Part shown: positions 54,268 through 64,000 of the stretch, in pieces
Position numbering within the stretch: the first letter of the stretch is position 1
Layout: every line of letters starts with the position of its first letter
Origin: Actinomycetales bacterium Actino_02
Lineage (GTDB): Bacteria; Actinomycetota; Actinomycetes; Propionibacteriales; Propionibacteriaceae
DNA length: 64,000 nt
Direction: 5' to 3'
NCBI GenBank assembly: GCA_001603275.1
Contig: LUYM01000006.1
Span: 583,391 to 647,390 of the forward strand
The notes under the pieces: model-generated
Seen by the model: only the letters and a program-made list of their open reading frames with translations
What the model was told of the DNA's origin: nothing
The model's database searches: none
Translations under genes and position numbers: made by a program

Positions 54268-54491
54268 TCAGCGTCGGAAGGTGCTCCGCCAGGCGTCCCG
54301 GCCGGGCAGCAGCGGGTTACGCACAGTGTGCCAGTAGGAGCGCCAGCCGCCGGCCAGGGTGCCGGTCACCGGCGGGTGCGGGGACGGACGCTGCCGGCGC
54401 ACCGCGATGATGACCGCGGCCAGCGCGGCCAGTTCGTCCTCGGTCGGTTCGCCGCCGACGATCTGGACCAGCTGCTCGGGGGCCGAGGCGC

Positions 54492-54495
<4 letters not shown>
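54268..54495 (-). CDS. accE: Acyl-CoA carboxylase epsilon subunit
   Basis: The 75-residue protein shows the family pattern: [20 protein letters not shown] near the N-terminus and a basic Trp-containing C-terminus ([17 protein letters not shown]). The epsilon subunit joins the alpha and beta chains of actinobacterial acyl-CoA carboxylases. GTG 54495 overlaps the stop of the beta-subunit gene (GTGA), so the genes are coupled. Confidence 0.88.
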
Positions 54496-56066
<1,571 letters not shown>

Positions 56067-56102
56067 GATCCTGACCATATCGGCGCGCCCGCAGGCGTGG
56101 CA

Positions 56103-56108
56103 TATGGT
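56103..56108 (+). promoter_or_regulatory. Candidate -10 box of birA (leaderless)
   Basis: TATGGT lies 6 nt before the GTG at 56115, in the 48-bp divergent gap shared with the carboxylase beta gene. Confidence 0.45.
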
Positions 56109-56114
56109 CTACGA

Positions 56115-56885
56115 GTGATTACCAGCTTTGACCGCAATTGGCTCGCCGAACGGCTCGGCGAACAGGCGAGTTGGTGGTCCGAGCTGCAGGTGGTGGACGC
56201 CACCGGCTCCACCAATGCCGACCTCAGCGCCGCGGCCCGGGCCGGTGCCCCGAGCGGGACGGTGCTGATCGCCGAACACCAGCGCAGTGGCCGAGGCCGG
56301 TTCACCCGCAGCTGGGAGGCCCCGCCGGGTGCCGCCGTGGCGATCTCGGTGCTGTTGCGTCCACCGGCGTCGATCCCGTTGGAGCGCTGGACCTGGCTGC
56401 CGCTGGTGGCCGGGCTGTCGGTGGCCGAGGCGGTGAACGCAGCCACCGGATTGCCGGCTCGGTTGAAGTGGCCCAACGACGTCCTGATCGAGGACCGCAA
56501 GGTCTGCGGAATCCTGGTCGAAAGGGTCGGGGATGCGGCCGTGATCGGGATGGGGATCAACACCGCACTGCGCACCGAGGAGCTTCCGGTGCCCACGGCC
56601 ACCTCATTGCTCCTTGCCGGGGCCCACATCGCCAACGGCGACGTGGCAGCCGCCGTGCTGACCGCACTGCGCGGCTGGTACCTGCGCTGGGTCGACGGCC
56701 AGGATCTGAGCGCTGCCTATCAGGCGGCATCGGCCACGATCGGACGCCAGGTGCGGGTCGAGTTGGGACCAGAGGAGTCCCGCTCCGGACGAGCCGTCGG
56801 CATTGATCGGGTCGGTCGGCTGCTGGTGCAGACCGAGTCGGGCGTCCAAGCCTTCGCCGCCGGCGACGTCGTCCATCTTCGCTGA
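56115..56885 (+). CDS. birA: Biotin-protein ligase
   Basis: The 256-residue enzyme has the BirA catalytic signatures GSTNADL, SGRGRFTRSWEAPPG and LKWPNDVLIEDRKVCGILVE, plus a C-terminal SH3-like cap. It lacks an N-terminal DNA-binding domain, so it is a ligase but not a repressor. It biotinylates the carboxylase carrier domain (EAMKM). It is divergent from accD/accE, linking biotin attachment to the enzyme it serves. GTG 56115 gives the short native N-terminus. Confidence 0.94.
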   Translation: MITSFDRNWLAERLGEQASWWSELQVVDATGSTNADLSAAARAGAPSGTVLIAEHQRSGRGRFTRSWEAPPGAAVAISVLLRPPASIPLERWTWLPLVAGLSVAEAVNAATGLPARLKWPNDVLIEDRKVCGILVERVGDAAVIGMGINTALRTEELPVPTATSLLLAGAHIANGDVAAAVLTALRGWYLRWVDGQDLSAAYQAASATIGRQVRVELGPEESRSGRAVGIDRVGRLLVQTESGVQAFAAGDVVHLR

Positions 56886-56955
56886 CGCACTCGACAAGCG
56901 GGCTCGTACTCGTTGCGGCCCGATTGCGGCGGTCGGCTATGACACCATTGGAGCC

Positions 56956-57471
56956 ATGGGACTACCGGCTGAACTCCTGGGCCATGGCGAGGTCGAGGTG
57001 CTCCACCTGCGGACGCATGCGAAGGCGCTGATCCCGCCTGCGCTGGTGCTGATCTTCCTGGTGGTGCTGACCGCCAGCGGGTTGGCGATTCTTCCCGCGA
57101 CGGTCCAGCCGTGGGCCGGCTGGGTGCTCACCCTGATCGCCGTGGTGGCCCTGCTGGTGTGGGTGATTGTGCCGTTCCTGCGGTGGCTGACCTGCACCTA
57201 TACCTTCACCAACCGGCGGATTATCACCCGGCGCGGCATCATCAACAAGAGCGGGCATGACCTCCCGCTCAGCCGGATCAACAACGTCGCCTACCGGCGC
57301 TCGCTGGTCGACCGGATGTTCGGCTGCGGTACCCTGGAACTCACCACGGCTGCAGACGAGCCGGTGGTGCTGGACGACATCCCCGATGTCGAGCGGGTGC
57401 ACGTGATGATGACCGAGTTGCTGTTCGCCAGCGCCGACCCCATCCAGCAGCCCGTCCTGAAGGACGAGTGA
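56956..57471 (+). CDS. Membrane protein with bacterial PH domain (DUF304-like)
   Basis: The 171-residue protein has two hydrophobic helices at about residues 28-50 and 55-77, followed by a bPH2-like domain (YTFTNRRIITRRGIINKSGH, DLPLSRINNVAYRRSLVDRM). Function unknown. ATG 56956 has GGAG just upstream (TTGGAGCC). It corresponds to Rv3278c in the mycobacterial gene order. It overlaps the GtrA gene start. Confidence 0.85.
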   Translation: MGLPAELLGHGEVEVLHLRTHAKALIPPALVLIFLVVLTASGLAILPATVQPWAGWVLTLIAVVALLVWVIVPFLRWLTCTYTFTNRRIITRRGIINKSGHDLPLSRINNVAYRRSLVDRMFGCGTLELTTAADEPVVLDDIPDVERVHVMMTELLFASADPIQQPVLKDE

Positions 57472-57896
57472 ACGCGCTAGTGAGTGATCCCCAGGCTCCG
57501 GCCCGGGCCCCGTTGGCCAGACAGCTGACCAGGTTCATCATCACCGGCGGCATCTCGGCCGTGGTCGACTTCGGGCTGCTCAACCTGCTGATGGCCTTCG
57601 GGCTGAACCCCAGCGTGGCTAAGGCGATCTCGTTCGTCGCCGGCACCACCACCGCGTATCTGATCAACCGGCGCTGGACCTTCGAAGCCGACCCCTCGAA
57701 GCGACGCTTCGCCGCGGTGGTCGCCCTCTATGGGCTGACCTTCGCCGTCCAGGTGGGCTTGTGGACGCTCTGCTACCCGTGGCTGCTGAGCGCGACCGGC
57801 AGCGACCTGTGGGCGCGGATCGGCGGCTTCGTGATCGCCCAGGGCGTGGCCACCACAGTGAACTTCATCGTCCAGCGCAGCCTGATCTTCCGCTAG
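57468..57896 (+). CDS. GtrA-family membrane protein
   Basis: The 142-residue protein has four membrane helices and the GtrA pattern: FIITGGISAVVDFGLLNLL, the central TTAYLINRRWTF and the C-terminal TTVNFIVQRSLIFR. GtrA proteins are linked to flipping or transfer of lipid-linked sugars in cell-surface glycan synthesis. GTG 57468 overlaps the PH-domain stop. It corresponds to Rv3277 in position. Confidence 0.9.
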   Translation: MNALVSDPQAPARAPLARQLTRFIITGGISAVVDFGLLNLLMAFGLNPSVAKAISFVAGTTTAYLINRRWTFEADPSKRRFAAVVALYGLTFAVQVGLWTLCYPWLLSATGSDLWARIGGFVIAQGVATTVNFIVQRSLIFR

Positions 57897-57923
57897 GAAA
57901 GCGCCGAACAGCTCCGCAGACTC

Positions 57924-58640
57924 CTAGAGCACCGTCATCTGTTGCGGGGCCACCAGCACTCCCGACGACGTCGGCAGGTCCGAGGGCAGTACCTGGTAGA
58001 CGCTCTTGCCGGACGCCTCAGCCAAGTATTCGGTGGCCACCCCGTCCTCGTAGTGGATCCCGGCGCCGTCGTCGGCGCCGAAGCCGCCAGGCAGTGATCC
58101 GGAGGCGATCGCGTCGGTGAAGGCGGGGGCCCGTTCGGCCTCGCCGTCGAAGTGCGGGCAGAAGCTGCCCTCGACCAGGCCCAGGCCGCCGCGCCATGGA
58201 CGGAAGTCGCCGAAGGAGTCGGTGATGCAGCCCGAATACCAGCAGGCGCCGCCGGCCGAGACGCCGGCCAGCACCACGTCCCCGGCCGCGTAGCGGGAGC
58301 GGATCGCGGTGTCGACCCCGTGGGCCTGCCACAGCGCCATCAGGTTCACCGTGTGGCCGCCGCCGACCAGCAGCAGATCGACATCGGCCAGTCGGGCCAC
58401 CGATCCGGCCGAGCCGCCCTGCCACAAGGTGAGCACCATCGTCCGCACGCCCAGGGTGCCGTAGGCCAGCAGGAAGCGGTTGATGTACTGCGGGTCGTCG
58501 GCCGACGCGGTGGGTGCGAAACAGACCAGTGGCGAGCGCTTGCCGGTCAGCTCGACGAGATACCGATCCAGGTTGGTCGGGGCGCCCAGCGGCGACATCG
58601 AGAAGCCACCGCCCCCCATCGCGACCAGATGCGCAGTCAT
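57924..58640 (-). CDS. Peptidase E-like protein (peptidase S51)
   Basis: The 238-residue protein has a glutamine-amidotransferase-like fold with the nucleophile Ser in LAGVSAGGACWYSG and the LLVGGGHTVNLMALWQAHGV turn. Peptidase E cleaves aspartyl dipeptides; related S51 proteins have other roles. ATG 58640 follows a CAAGAT hexamer by 6 nt. Divergent from purK and convergent with the GtrA gene. Confidence 0.88.
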   Translation of the reverse strand: MTAHLVAMGGGGFSMSPLGAPTNLDRYLVELTGKRSPLVCFAPTASADDPQYINRFLLAYGTLGVRTMVLTLWQGGSAGSVARLADVDLLLVGGGHTVNLMALWQAHGVDTAIRSRYAAGDVVLAGVSAGGACWYSGCITDSFGDFRPWRGGLGLVEGSFCPHFDGEAERAPAFTDAIASGSLPGGFGADDGAGIHYEDGVATEYLAEASGKSVYQVLPSDLPTSSGVLVAPQQMTVL

Positions 58641-58646
58641 GCCCCC

Positions 58647-58652
58647 ATCTTG
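58647..58652 (-). promoter_or_regulatory. Candidate -10 box of the S51 peptidase gene (leaderless)
   Basis: CAAGAT on the minus strand is 6 nt before the ATG at 58640. Confidence 0.4.
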
Positions 58653-58682
58653 GCAGAATCCGGCACTGGCGCACCGACGAAC

Positions 58683-58688
58683 TAGGCT
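58683..58688 (+). promoter_or_regulatory. Candidate -10 box of purK (leaderless)
   Basis: TAGGCT is 7 nt before the GTG at 58696. The same hexamer precedes manC. Confidence 0.45.
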
Positions 58689-58695
58689 CTGCCGG

Positions 58696-59850
58696 GTGAG
58701 TGAAACTGCGAGGATCGGGGTGATCGGCGGAGGGCAATTGGCCCGGATGATGCACGCCGCCTCGATCGGCCTGGGCTTGCGGCTGCGGCTGCTGGCCGAA
58801 GGCCCCGACGTGTCCGCCGCCCAAGTGGTGCATGAGGTGTCGGTGGGTGACTACACCGACCCGGCCACGGTGGTGGCCTTCGCTGCCGGCTGCGATGCGA
58901 TCACCTTCGATCATGAGCACGTACCGACCGCGATCCTGCATGAGCTGGAGGCGGCCGGCGTGGCTGTGCGTCCCGGGCCGGACGCGCTGGTGCACGCCCA
59001 GGACAAGGCGGTGATGCGGTCCCGGCTGGCTGCTCTCGGGGTGCCGTGCCCGGCGAACCGGGTGGTCGCCGATGCGTCCGAGCTGATCGCCTTCGGTGAT
59101 GAGCTTGGCTGGCCGGTGATCGCCAAGACCTCCCGCGGCGGCTACGACGGCAAGGGCGTCTGGAAGCTGGACGGCCCGGCGCAGGCGCAGCTGCCCTTCG
59201 ACGGGCTGCATGGGTTGAGCCGGGATGCGGTGGTGATCGCCGAGGAGTTCGTCGATTTCGCCCGCGAGCTGAGCGTGCTCGTGGTCCGGCGAGTCGGCGG
59301 CCAGGCGGTCGCCTACCCGGTCAGCGAGACCGTCCAGACCGACGGTATCTGCACCGCGACCATCACCCCGGCGCCCGGCCTGCGCGCCGACACTGAGCGC
59401 GACCTGAAGGCGATGGCCATGCGGATCGCCGAAGCCCTCGGCGTGGTCGGGGTGCTGGCCGTGGAGTTGATGCAGGCCCGCGACGGCCGGATCGTCGTCA
59501 ACGAGCTGGCCATGCGTCCGCACAACACCGGGCACTGGACCATTGACGGCGCCCGAACCAGCCAGTTCGAGAATCATCTGCGTGCGGTGGCCGATCTGCC
59601 GCTGGGTTCGACGGCGCTGCTGGCTCCGGTCTCGGTGATGGTGAACGTGCTCGGCGGCAGCCGGGACGACCTGGTCGGCGGCCTGAACACGGTCCTGGCC
59701 GAGGATCCGGCCCTGCGGGTGCAGCTGTACGGCAAGAGCGTCGTCCCCGGACGCAAGGTCGGCCACGTCACCGCGGTCGGCGACGACGTGGATGCCACCA
59801 TGGAGAGGGCCTGGCGGGCCGCCAACTACCTGATGGGAGCAGGCGAATGA
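58696..59850 (+). CDS. purK: N5-carboxyaminoimidazole ribonucleotide synthase
   Basis: The 384-residue ATP-grasp enzyme starts [20 protein letters not shown] and has the DHEHVP motif, [13 protein letters not shown] nucleotide site, [20 protein letters not shown] and [17 protein letters not shown] typical of PurK. It carboxylates AIR in de novo purine synthesis. The stop overlaps the purE start (ATGA). A longer upstream extension is excluded because it would cross the divergent promoter region. Confidence 0.96.
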   Translation: MSETARIGVIGGGQLARMMHAASIGLGLRLRLLAEGPDVSAAQVVHEVSVGDYTDPATVVAFAAGCDAITFDHEHVPTAILHELEAAGVAVRPGPDALVHAQDKAVMRSRLAALGVPCPANRVVADASELIAFGDELGWPVIAKTSRGGYDGKGVWKLDGPAQAQLPFDGLHGLSRDAVVIAEEFVDFARELSVLVVRRVGGQAVAYPVSETVQTDGICTATITPAPGLRADTERDLKAMAMRIAEALGVVGVLAVELMQARDGRIVVNELAMRPHNTGHWTIDGARTSQFENHLRAVADLPLGSTALLAPVSVMVNVLGGSRDDLVGGLNTVLAEDPALRVQLYGKSVVPGRKVGHVTAVGDDVDATMERAWRAANYLMGAGE

Positions 59851-60350
59851 GTGAACAGCCACTGGTCGGCATCGTGATGGGCTCGGATTCGGATTGGCCG
59901 GTGATGTCGGCGGCCGCCGACGCCTGCGCCGAGTTCGGCATCGCCTACGAGGCCGACGTGGTCTCGGCACATCGGATGCCCGAGGACATGGTGGCCTATG
60001 GACGCCAGGCGCACACCCGCGGGCTGAAGGTGATCATCGCCGGCGCCGGTGGCGCCGCCCACCTGCCCGGCATGCTGGCCGCACTGACCCCGCTGCCGGT
60101 GATCGGCGTGCCCGTCCCACTGAAGCACCTGGACGGAATGGACTCGCTGCTGTCGATCGTCCAGATGCCGTCGGGGGTGCCGGTGGCCACGGTCGCCATT
60201 GGCAACGCCCGCAACGCCGGACTGCTGGCCGTCCGGATTCTGGCGGCCGGTGATCCGGAGCTGACTGCGGCCATGGTCGAGTTCCAGGACGAGCTGCGGG
60301 CAACGGCCCGGGCCAAGGGCGCGGTCGTCCGCGGCCAGCAGCAGGCCTGA
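59847..60350 (+). CDS. purE: N5-carboxyaminoimidazole ribonucleotide mutase
   Basis: The 167-residue protein has the PurE signatures [29 protein letters not shown] and [13 protein letters not shown]. It converts N5-CAIR to CAIR, directly after the PurK reaction. It overlaps purK by 4 nt. The C-terminal tail (RGQQQA) is short. Confidence 0.97.
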   Translation: MSEQPLVGIVMGSDSDWPVMSAAADACAEFGIAYEADVVSAHRMPEDMVAYGRQAHTRGLKVIIAGAGGAAHLPGMLAALTPLPVIGVPVPLKHLDGMDSLLSIVQMPSGVPVATVAIGNARNAGLLAVRILAAGDPELTAAMVEFQDELRATARAKGAVVRGQQQA

Positions 60351-60437
60351 GCGGCAAGCCGGGCCCCACCGGCGCGGCTGACTCCGAGGGCTTCGGTGGC
60401 CGGGCAATACTGGACGACGAGTTCCCCGAGGAGGCCG

Positions 60438-61928
60438 ATGTCGGACAACGCCAGTGCGCTGCCCACGCCACAGGTACGCAGCCAGGGCATAGCGCTGCGC
60501 CGCGGCGTGGTGCTGACCATCTTCAGCGCGCTGCTGCCTGGTTCGGCGCAGGTGGTGGCCGGCAATCGCCGGCTCGGCCGTGCGGTGCTGCGCTTCCTGC
60601 TGGTGGTGATCGGCTTGGTGCTGGTGATTGGCCTGCTGGCAGCGCTGATCCCACCGCTGCGCAACCTGCTGCTCGGCTTCATGCTGGGCCCCATTCCGCT
60701 GCGGATCCTGCAATGGGGAGTGCTGGCCTGGGCGCTGGTCTGGATCGCGCTGCTGGCCGACGCCTGGCGGCTGGCGAACCCGCGAATGATGTCGCTGGCC
60801 GGCAAGCTGGTCTCGGGCACTCTGGCGCTGGCCCTGGCCGCGGGCGGCGGGACGGCCGCCGTGGCCGCCTCACGCAGCGTCGGTGCCCTGGCCGGGCTGT
60901 CGGATTCGGTGCTGGTCGGGGGCGGCTCGAACAAGACCAATGCCGGCCGGATCAACGTGCTGCTGCTGGGCGGCGACGCCGGCAAGGGCCGCGAAGGGTT
61001 GCGTCCGGACTCGATGACCGTGGCCAGCATCGACGCCGAGACCGGGCGGACGGTGCTGTTCAGCCTGCCCCGCAACCTGCAGAAGGTGCCCTTCCCTGCC
61101 GACTCGCCGCTGCATCAGCTGTACCCAAATGGCTACTACTGCCACGTGAAGAACCTCGCCGACGCGTGCATGCTCAACGGCATCTACACGCTGGCCAGCT
61201 CACACAAGAAGCTCTTCCCCAATGAGAAGTACCCCGGGGTGGTGGCCACCCAGAGCGCGATCGAGGAAGTCCTCGGGCTCAAGATCAACTACTGGGCCAT
61301 GGTCGATCTGGCCGGCTTCCGCAAGCTGATCGACGCCGTCGGCGGGATCACCCTCGATGTCGGCGTGCGCGTCCCGATGGGCAGCAAGGAGACCCCCGGC
61401 GGGATCAAGGAGTGGATCGAGCCCGGCAAGGGCCAGCACATGGACGGCCTGCACGCACTGTGGTTCGCCCGGGCCCGCGAAGGCTCCAGTGACTACGCCC
61501 GGATGATCCGGCAGAAGTGCGTGATGAACGCCATGCTCAAGCAGCTCAACCCGACCACCGTCCTCACCCGGTTCAGCGAGATCGCCGACGCCGGCGGGCA
61601 GATCGTGGCCACCAATCTGCCGACCAGCGATGTGGGCACCATGCTCGAGCTGGCCGGCAAGGCCAAGTCGCTGCCCATGGCCTCAGTGAGCTTCGCGCCG
61701 CCGCTGATCGTCACCTGGGACCCGGACTTCGCCCTGATCAAGCAGACCGTGGCCGACACCATCGCCGCCAGTGAACAAGCCGACATCAAGGCCACCGCCC
61801 CGGCTCAGACCGGGACGCCGAGTGCACCCTCGACGACGAGCGGCTCACCCAGCCCGACGCCGACCAAGTCGGTCAAGACCAGCAAGACCAACAAGACCGA
61901 CAATCTGGATTCGATCTGCAAGGCCTGA
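60438..61928 (+). CDS. LCP (LytR-CpsA-Psr) family cell-wall glycopolymer ligase
   Basis: The 496-residue protein has several N-terminal hydrophobic segments, then the LCP domain with LLLGGDAGKGREGLRPDSMT, FSLPRNLQKVPFP and YWAMVDLAGFRKLIDAVGGI. The arrangement resembles the mycobacterial arabinogalactan-peptidoglycan ligase branch (SLPRNL in place of SIPRDT). The C-terminal tail is Ser/Thr/Pro-rich and its last 84 bp are antisense to the convergent penicillin-binding-type gene. ATG 60438 (MSDNAS) preceded by GAGGAGG is the likely start. It probably attaches a glycopolymer to peptidoglycan. Confidence 0.9.
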   Translation: MSDNASALPTPQVRSQGIALRRGVVLTIFSALLPGSAQVVAGNRRLGRAVLRFLLVVIGLVLVIGLLAALIPPLRNLLLGFMLGPIPLRILQWGVLAWALVWIALLADAWRLANPRMMSLAGKLVSGTLALALAAGGGTAAVAASRSVGALAGLSDSVLVGGGSNKTNAGRINVLLLGGDAGKGREGLRPDSMTVASIDAETGRTVLFSLPRNLQKVPFPADSPLHQLYPNGYYCHVKNLADACMLNGIYTLASSHKKLFPNEKYPGVVATQSAIEEVLGLKINYWAMVDLAGFRKLIDAVGGITLDVGVRVPMGSKETPGGIKEWIEPGKGQHMDGLHALWFARAREGSSDYARMIRQKCVMNAMLKQLNPTTVLTRFSEIADAGGQIVATNLPTSDVGTMLELAGKAKSLPMASVSFAPPLIVTWDPDFALIKQTVADTIAASEQADIKATAPAQTGTPSAPSTTSGSPSPTPTKSVKTSKTNKTDNLDSICKA

Positions 61929-62804
61929 GTCGGCGGCGCTGACCAGGGCCAGGCCGCTACTTGGTGGCGGCGCCTTCGATGGCGAAGACCCGCCGACAGT
62001 GCTGGTCAGCTCGCGGCCGGTATCAAAGTCGGAGTCGCGGGTCATGATGGCCAGCCGGTAGTCGCGTCCATCACCGGTGACGGTGCCGATCGAGTTCACC
62101 GCCCACAACCCGTCGCTGGACTTGAACTGCACCCAGCCGTTCTTCAGGTGGACGCTCACCGTCGCCGACTTCGGTTGGCCGACGCCCCAGGTCTGATCGT
62201 CCTCGACCTGACCCATCAGGTCGTAGATGAACTTCGCCTCGTCGGCGGTCAGCGCCGAGGACTTCCCGCCGGCCAGCACGTCCAGCAGCTTCACCTGGTC
62301 GGCCGGGGTGGTCCAGGTCCAGCTCCACTGGGTCGGCTTGCCCTGATCCAGGTGGGTGCTGGTCATGCCCAGGTCGGCGGCCAGCGCGGTGTACGCGGGG
62401 CCGCCACCGGCGTAGTCCCACAGCGCCTGGGCGGCGTCGTTGTCGGAGTGGGTGATCGCCTTACGGGCGTTGTCCTGGTTCTCCGCACTGAGTTGGGCTA
62501 CACCGCCGGCCTTGCGCAGCGCCATGGCCACGATCATCGGCTTGGCCATCGAGGCGCTCTGGCTGGCGTAGTCGCCCTGATAGCTGTAGGTGGTGCCGGT
62601 CTTGAGGTCTTCCAGATAGACGCCGAACTTGTCGCTGCCGCCGGAGATCGTCTTCAGCGCCTGGTCCAGCTGGGCCGAGATGGCCCCGGTGGGGGACGGG
62701 CTCGGCTCGGGAATGTGCACCGGCGCGGAGCAGGCGGCCGCGACGCTGGCCAGAGCAGGGATCAAGGCGAGCAGGATCAGCCTGCGGCCGGTGAGGCGGG
62801 TCAT
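61845..62804 (-). CDS. Serine beta-lactamase/PBP-like exported protein
   Basis: The protein of about 319 residues has a signal sequence with a possible lipobox (VAAAC near residue 24), a Pro/Ser linker and the three motifs of the class A beta-lactamase/penicillin-binding fold: SMAK (SXXK), SDN in THSDNDAAQALWDY and KNG in HLKNGWVQF. It may be a peptidoglycan-hydrolysing or beta-lactam-binding enzyme. The frame continues past the usual C-terminus by about 50 residues antisense to the LCP gene; this tail has no domain. AGGAACC precedes the ATG. Confidence 0.82.
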   Translation of the reverse strand: MTRLTGRRLILLALIPALASVAAACSAPVHIPEPSPSPTGAISAQLDQALKTISGGSDKFGVYLEDLKTGTTYSYQGDYASQSASMAKPMIVAMALRKAGGVAQLSAENQDNARKAITHSDNDAAQALWDYAGGGPAYTALAADLGMTSTHLDQGKPTQWSWTWTTPADQVKLLDVLAGGKSSALTADEAKFIYDLMGQVEDDQTWGVGQPKSATVSVHLKNGWVQFKSSDGLWAVNSIGTVTGDGRDYRLAIMTRDSDFDTGRELTSTVGGSSPSKAPPPSSGLALVSAADSGLADRIQIVGLVGLAGLDRLGRRRAG

Positions 62805-62836
62805 GGAGGGTTCCTGTCGACGTCCGAGATTGTCCA

Positions 62837-63541
62837 TCATGCCATCGTGGCGTGCTCGCTCGCCGCGATCCGGTCCAGTGCCGACTGCTCGGCCGGACCG
62901 TCCACCACGACTGCCGATCCGCCGCCGGCCAGGGGACGCAGCACGGCCTGGCTCAGGGTCTGCCAGGGGGTTCGGGCCAGGGTTCGGGCCAGCACGACGA
63001 TCCGCTCGCTGATCGGGTCGGCGAGCAGATTCCGATGGCTGATCACCCGCTCGGCATCGACCCAGGCCGCTGCGTCCGGATCGACCCGATTCGCCAGGTG
63101 CAGATCCGGCTGAGCCAGGGCTTCGGAGCTGAAGTCGAGGACGCCGTCGGGCAGCCCGGCCAGCGGCAAGCCGAGCGGATGCAGCGAGCAGGCGATCGTG
63201 GTGAGCACCGGAAAGGGCTGCGGATTGTGTGGCCCGGTGACCATTACCTGTGCCTCTCCGGAGGGCATCGTCGTGTAACGGCAGCCGGCCTGCCAGGCGG
63301 CGAGCGGCCACACCAGGCTCATCCAATGCCCCGGGTGGCTGACGCTCACCGCGCCGACCACGGCCGTGTCGGCCGCGTCCAGCTCACGCAGCAGGTTGGC
63401 GGTCTTGTCCACCCAGTTTGCGAAGGTGCGCACGCTCAGCTCGGTGCGGGCCGAGGTGGCCGGGTCGTACCAGGTGAGCAGCGGGTCGCTGCCTCGCCTG
63501 GCCACCGCCTGGGTGAGGGTCGTGATCACGGGACTCGGCAT
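62837..63541 (-). CDS. TIGR03089-like protein (acyl-CoA-synthetase N-terminal type)
   Basis: The 234-residue protein resembles the N-terminal part of AMP-forming acyl-CoA ligases (TELSVRTFANWVDKTANLLR, WMSLVWPLAAWQAGCRYTT) but lacks the ATP-binding and C-terminal domains, as in the TIGR03089 family of unknown function. It is typically found next to LCP and manC in actinobacteria. The ATG at 63541 is 6 nt after a TAGAAT hexamer. Divergent from manC. Confidence 0.85.
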   Translation of the reverse strand: MPSPVITTLTQAVARRGSDPLLTWYDPATSARTELSVRTFANWVDKTANLLRELDAADTAVVGAVSVSHPGHWMSLVWPLAAWQAGCRYTTMPSGEAQVMVTGPHNPQPFPVLTTIACSLHPLGLPLAGLPDGVLDFSSEALAQPDLHLANRVDPDAAAWVDAERVISHRNLLADPISERIVVLARTLARTPWQTLSQAVLRPLAGGGSAVVVDGPAEQSALDRIAASEHATMA

Positions 63542-63547
63542 GGACGA

Positions 63548-63553
63548 ATTCTA
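63548..63553 (-). promoter_or_regulatory. Candidate -10 box of the TIGR03089 gene (leaderless)
   Basis: TAGAAT on the minus strand is 6 nt upstream of the ATG at 63541. Confidence 0.5.
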
Positions 63554-63589
63554 GTGGGGCCGCATCCGAGCCCGACCTGGCCGGTGCCA

Positions 63590-63595
63590 TAGGCT
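63590..63595 (+). promoter_or_regulatory. Candidate -10 box of manC (leaderless)
   Basis: TAGGCT is 6 nt upstream of the GTG at 63602. Confidence 0.5.
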
Positions 63596-63601
63596 CGGCT
63601 C

Positions 63602-64000
63602 GTGCGCTACGTGGTGATCATGGCAGGCGGTTCCGGAACGAGACTGTGGCCGCTGTCCCGGAAGGGGACGCCCAAGCAACTCCTCACCCTCTTTGAGGGC
63701 AAGAGCTTGTTGCGACTGGCCTTCGAGAGGTCGCTGGCCTCGGTGCCGGCCGAACAGATCCTGGTGGTCACTGGCGCCGGCTACGCCGACGAGGTGGCTG
63801 CCCAGCTGCCCGAGCTGCCGGCCGCCAACATTCTTGGCGAACCGGTCGGACGGGACTCGCTGAACGCCGTGGCCTGGCCGGCCGCCGTGCTGCATCGGCT
63901 CGACCCGTCCGCGGTGATCGCCCAGGTGACCGCCGATCAGCTGATCGAGCCGCTGGAGGTGTTCGCCGCTCAGCTGGACACCGCCTTCGAGGTGGCCGAG
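63602..64000 (+). CDS. manC: Mannose-1-phosphate guanylyltransferase, 5' part (truncated by window end)
   Basis: The first 133 residues show the nucleotidyltransferase signature MAGGSGTRLWPLSRKGTPKQ followed by LLTLFEGKSLLRLAFERSL and ILVVTGAGYADEVAAQL. This fits GDP-mannose pyrophosphorylase (ManC), which makes GDP-mannose for glycan synthesis. The gene runs off the window. GTG 63602 is set by the TAGGCT hexamer. A related nucleotidyltransferase of other sugar specificity cannot be excluded from this fragment. Confidence 0.9.
   Translation, partial: MRYVVIMAGGSGTRLWPLSRKGTPKQLLTLFEGKSLLRLAFERSLASVPAEQILVVTGAGYADEVAAQLPELPAANILGEPVGRDSLNAVAWPAAVLHRLDPSAVIAQVTADQLIEPLEVFAAQLDTAFEVAE

Noticed and set aside
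58018..59970. Open frame of 650 codons antisense to purK and across the S51 gene
   Set aside because: Crosses two well-supported genes and promoters; Arg/Gly/Pro-rich artefact.
60358..60373. Hairpin after purE (GCCGG / CCGGC)
   Set aside because: Five-bp stem in GC-rich DNA is not distinguishable from chance.

Overview
The window is high-GC, gene-dense DNA with strong G/C third-position bias, GTG/TTG starts and many start-stop overlaps, as in an actinobacterium. The adjacent methylmalonyl-CoA mutase subunits and MeaB, the biotin-dependent acyl-CoA carboxylase genes (alpha, beta, epsilon) and an actinobacterial block around maf-accE-accD-birA-PH-gtrA-purK-purE-LCP-TIGR03089-manC suggest a Propionibacteriaceae-like organism. 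This is inferred from gene content only. I saw no rRNA, tRNA, CRISPR, prophage or transposase gene.

Layout. 0-4 kb: end of mutA, mutB, a terminator and meaB (propionyl-CoA/succinate interconversion). 4-7 kb: small accessory genes (a SUKH-like orphan, a lipoprotein, a DUF3788 gene with a truncated second copy nearby, a flavodoxin-fold oxidoreductase) and a gene-free 320-bp stretch with four related inverted ~22-bp repeats. 7-16 kb: the glycyl-radical pair yjjI-yjjW, divergent from a nucleoside-type BMP/ABC transporter operon that runs on into cytidine deaminase (apparent ATT start) and adenosine deaminase. 16-20 kb: a cassette of putative glycosyltransferase, short NeuB-type synthase and polysialyltransferase-like protein. 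20-27 kb: PiT phosphate transporter, metG, a TetR/membrane-protein pair with two perfect operators, then pnp - phosphosugar mutase - uridine-kinase-like.

27-42 kb: a sugar block. Two LacI paralogues and one ROK repressor surround xylA, xylB, a CE7 esterase, GH43 and GH3 enzymes and a CUT1 importer without its own ATPase; palindromic candidate operators lie at the expected places. This looks like import and intracellular breakdown of (acetylated) xylo-oligosaccharides into xylulose-5-phosphate. 42-46 kb: carboxylase alpha chain, CorA-like and LysE-like transporters. 46-50 kb: a lower-GC accessory patch (DUF222-HNH protein, lipoprotein, unknown 362-aa protein). 50-64 kb: YibE/F, an SDR and a decaprenyl-phosphate phosphoribosyltransferase-like UbiA protein, then the conserved actinobacterial block ending in a truncated manC.

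Themes: nucleoside uptake and salvage (BMP transporter, cdd, add, pnp, mutase, uridine kinase and possibly YjjI) and propionate-type acyl-CoA metabolism. A -10-like hexamer (TANNNT or CANNNT) lies 6-8 nt before at least fifteen start codons, which points to widespread leaderless transcription.
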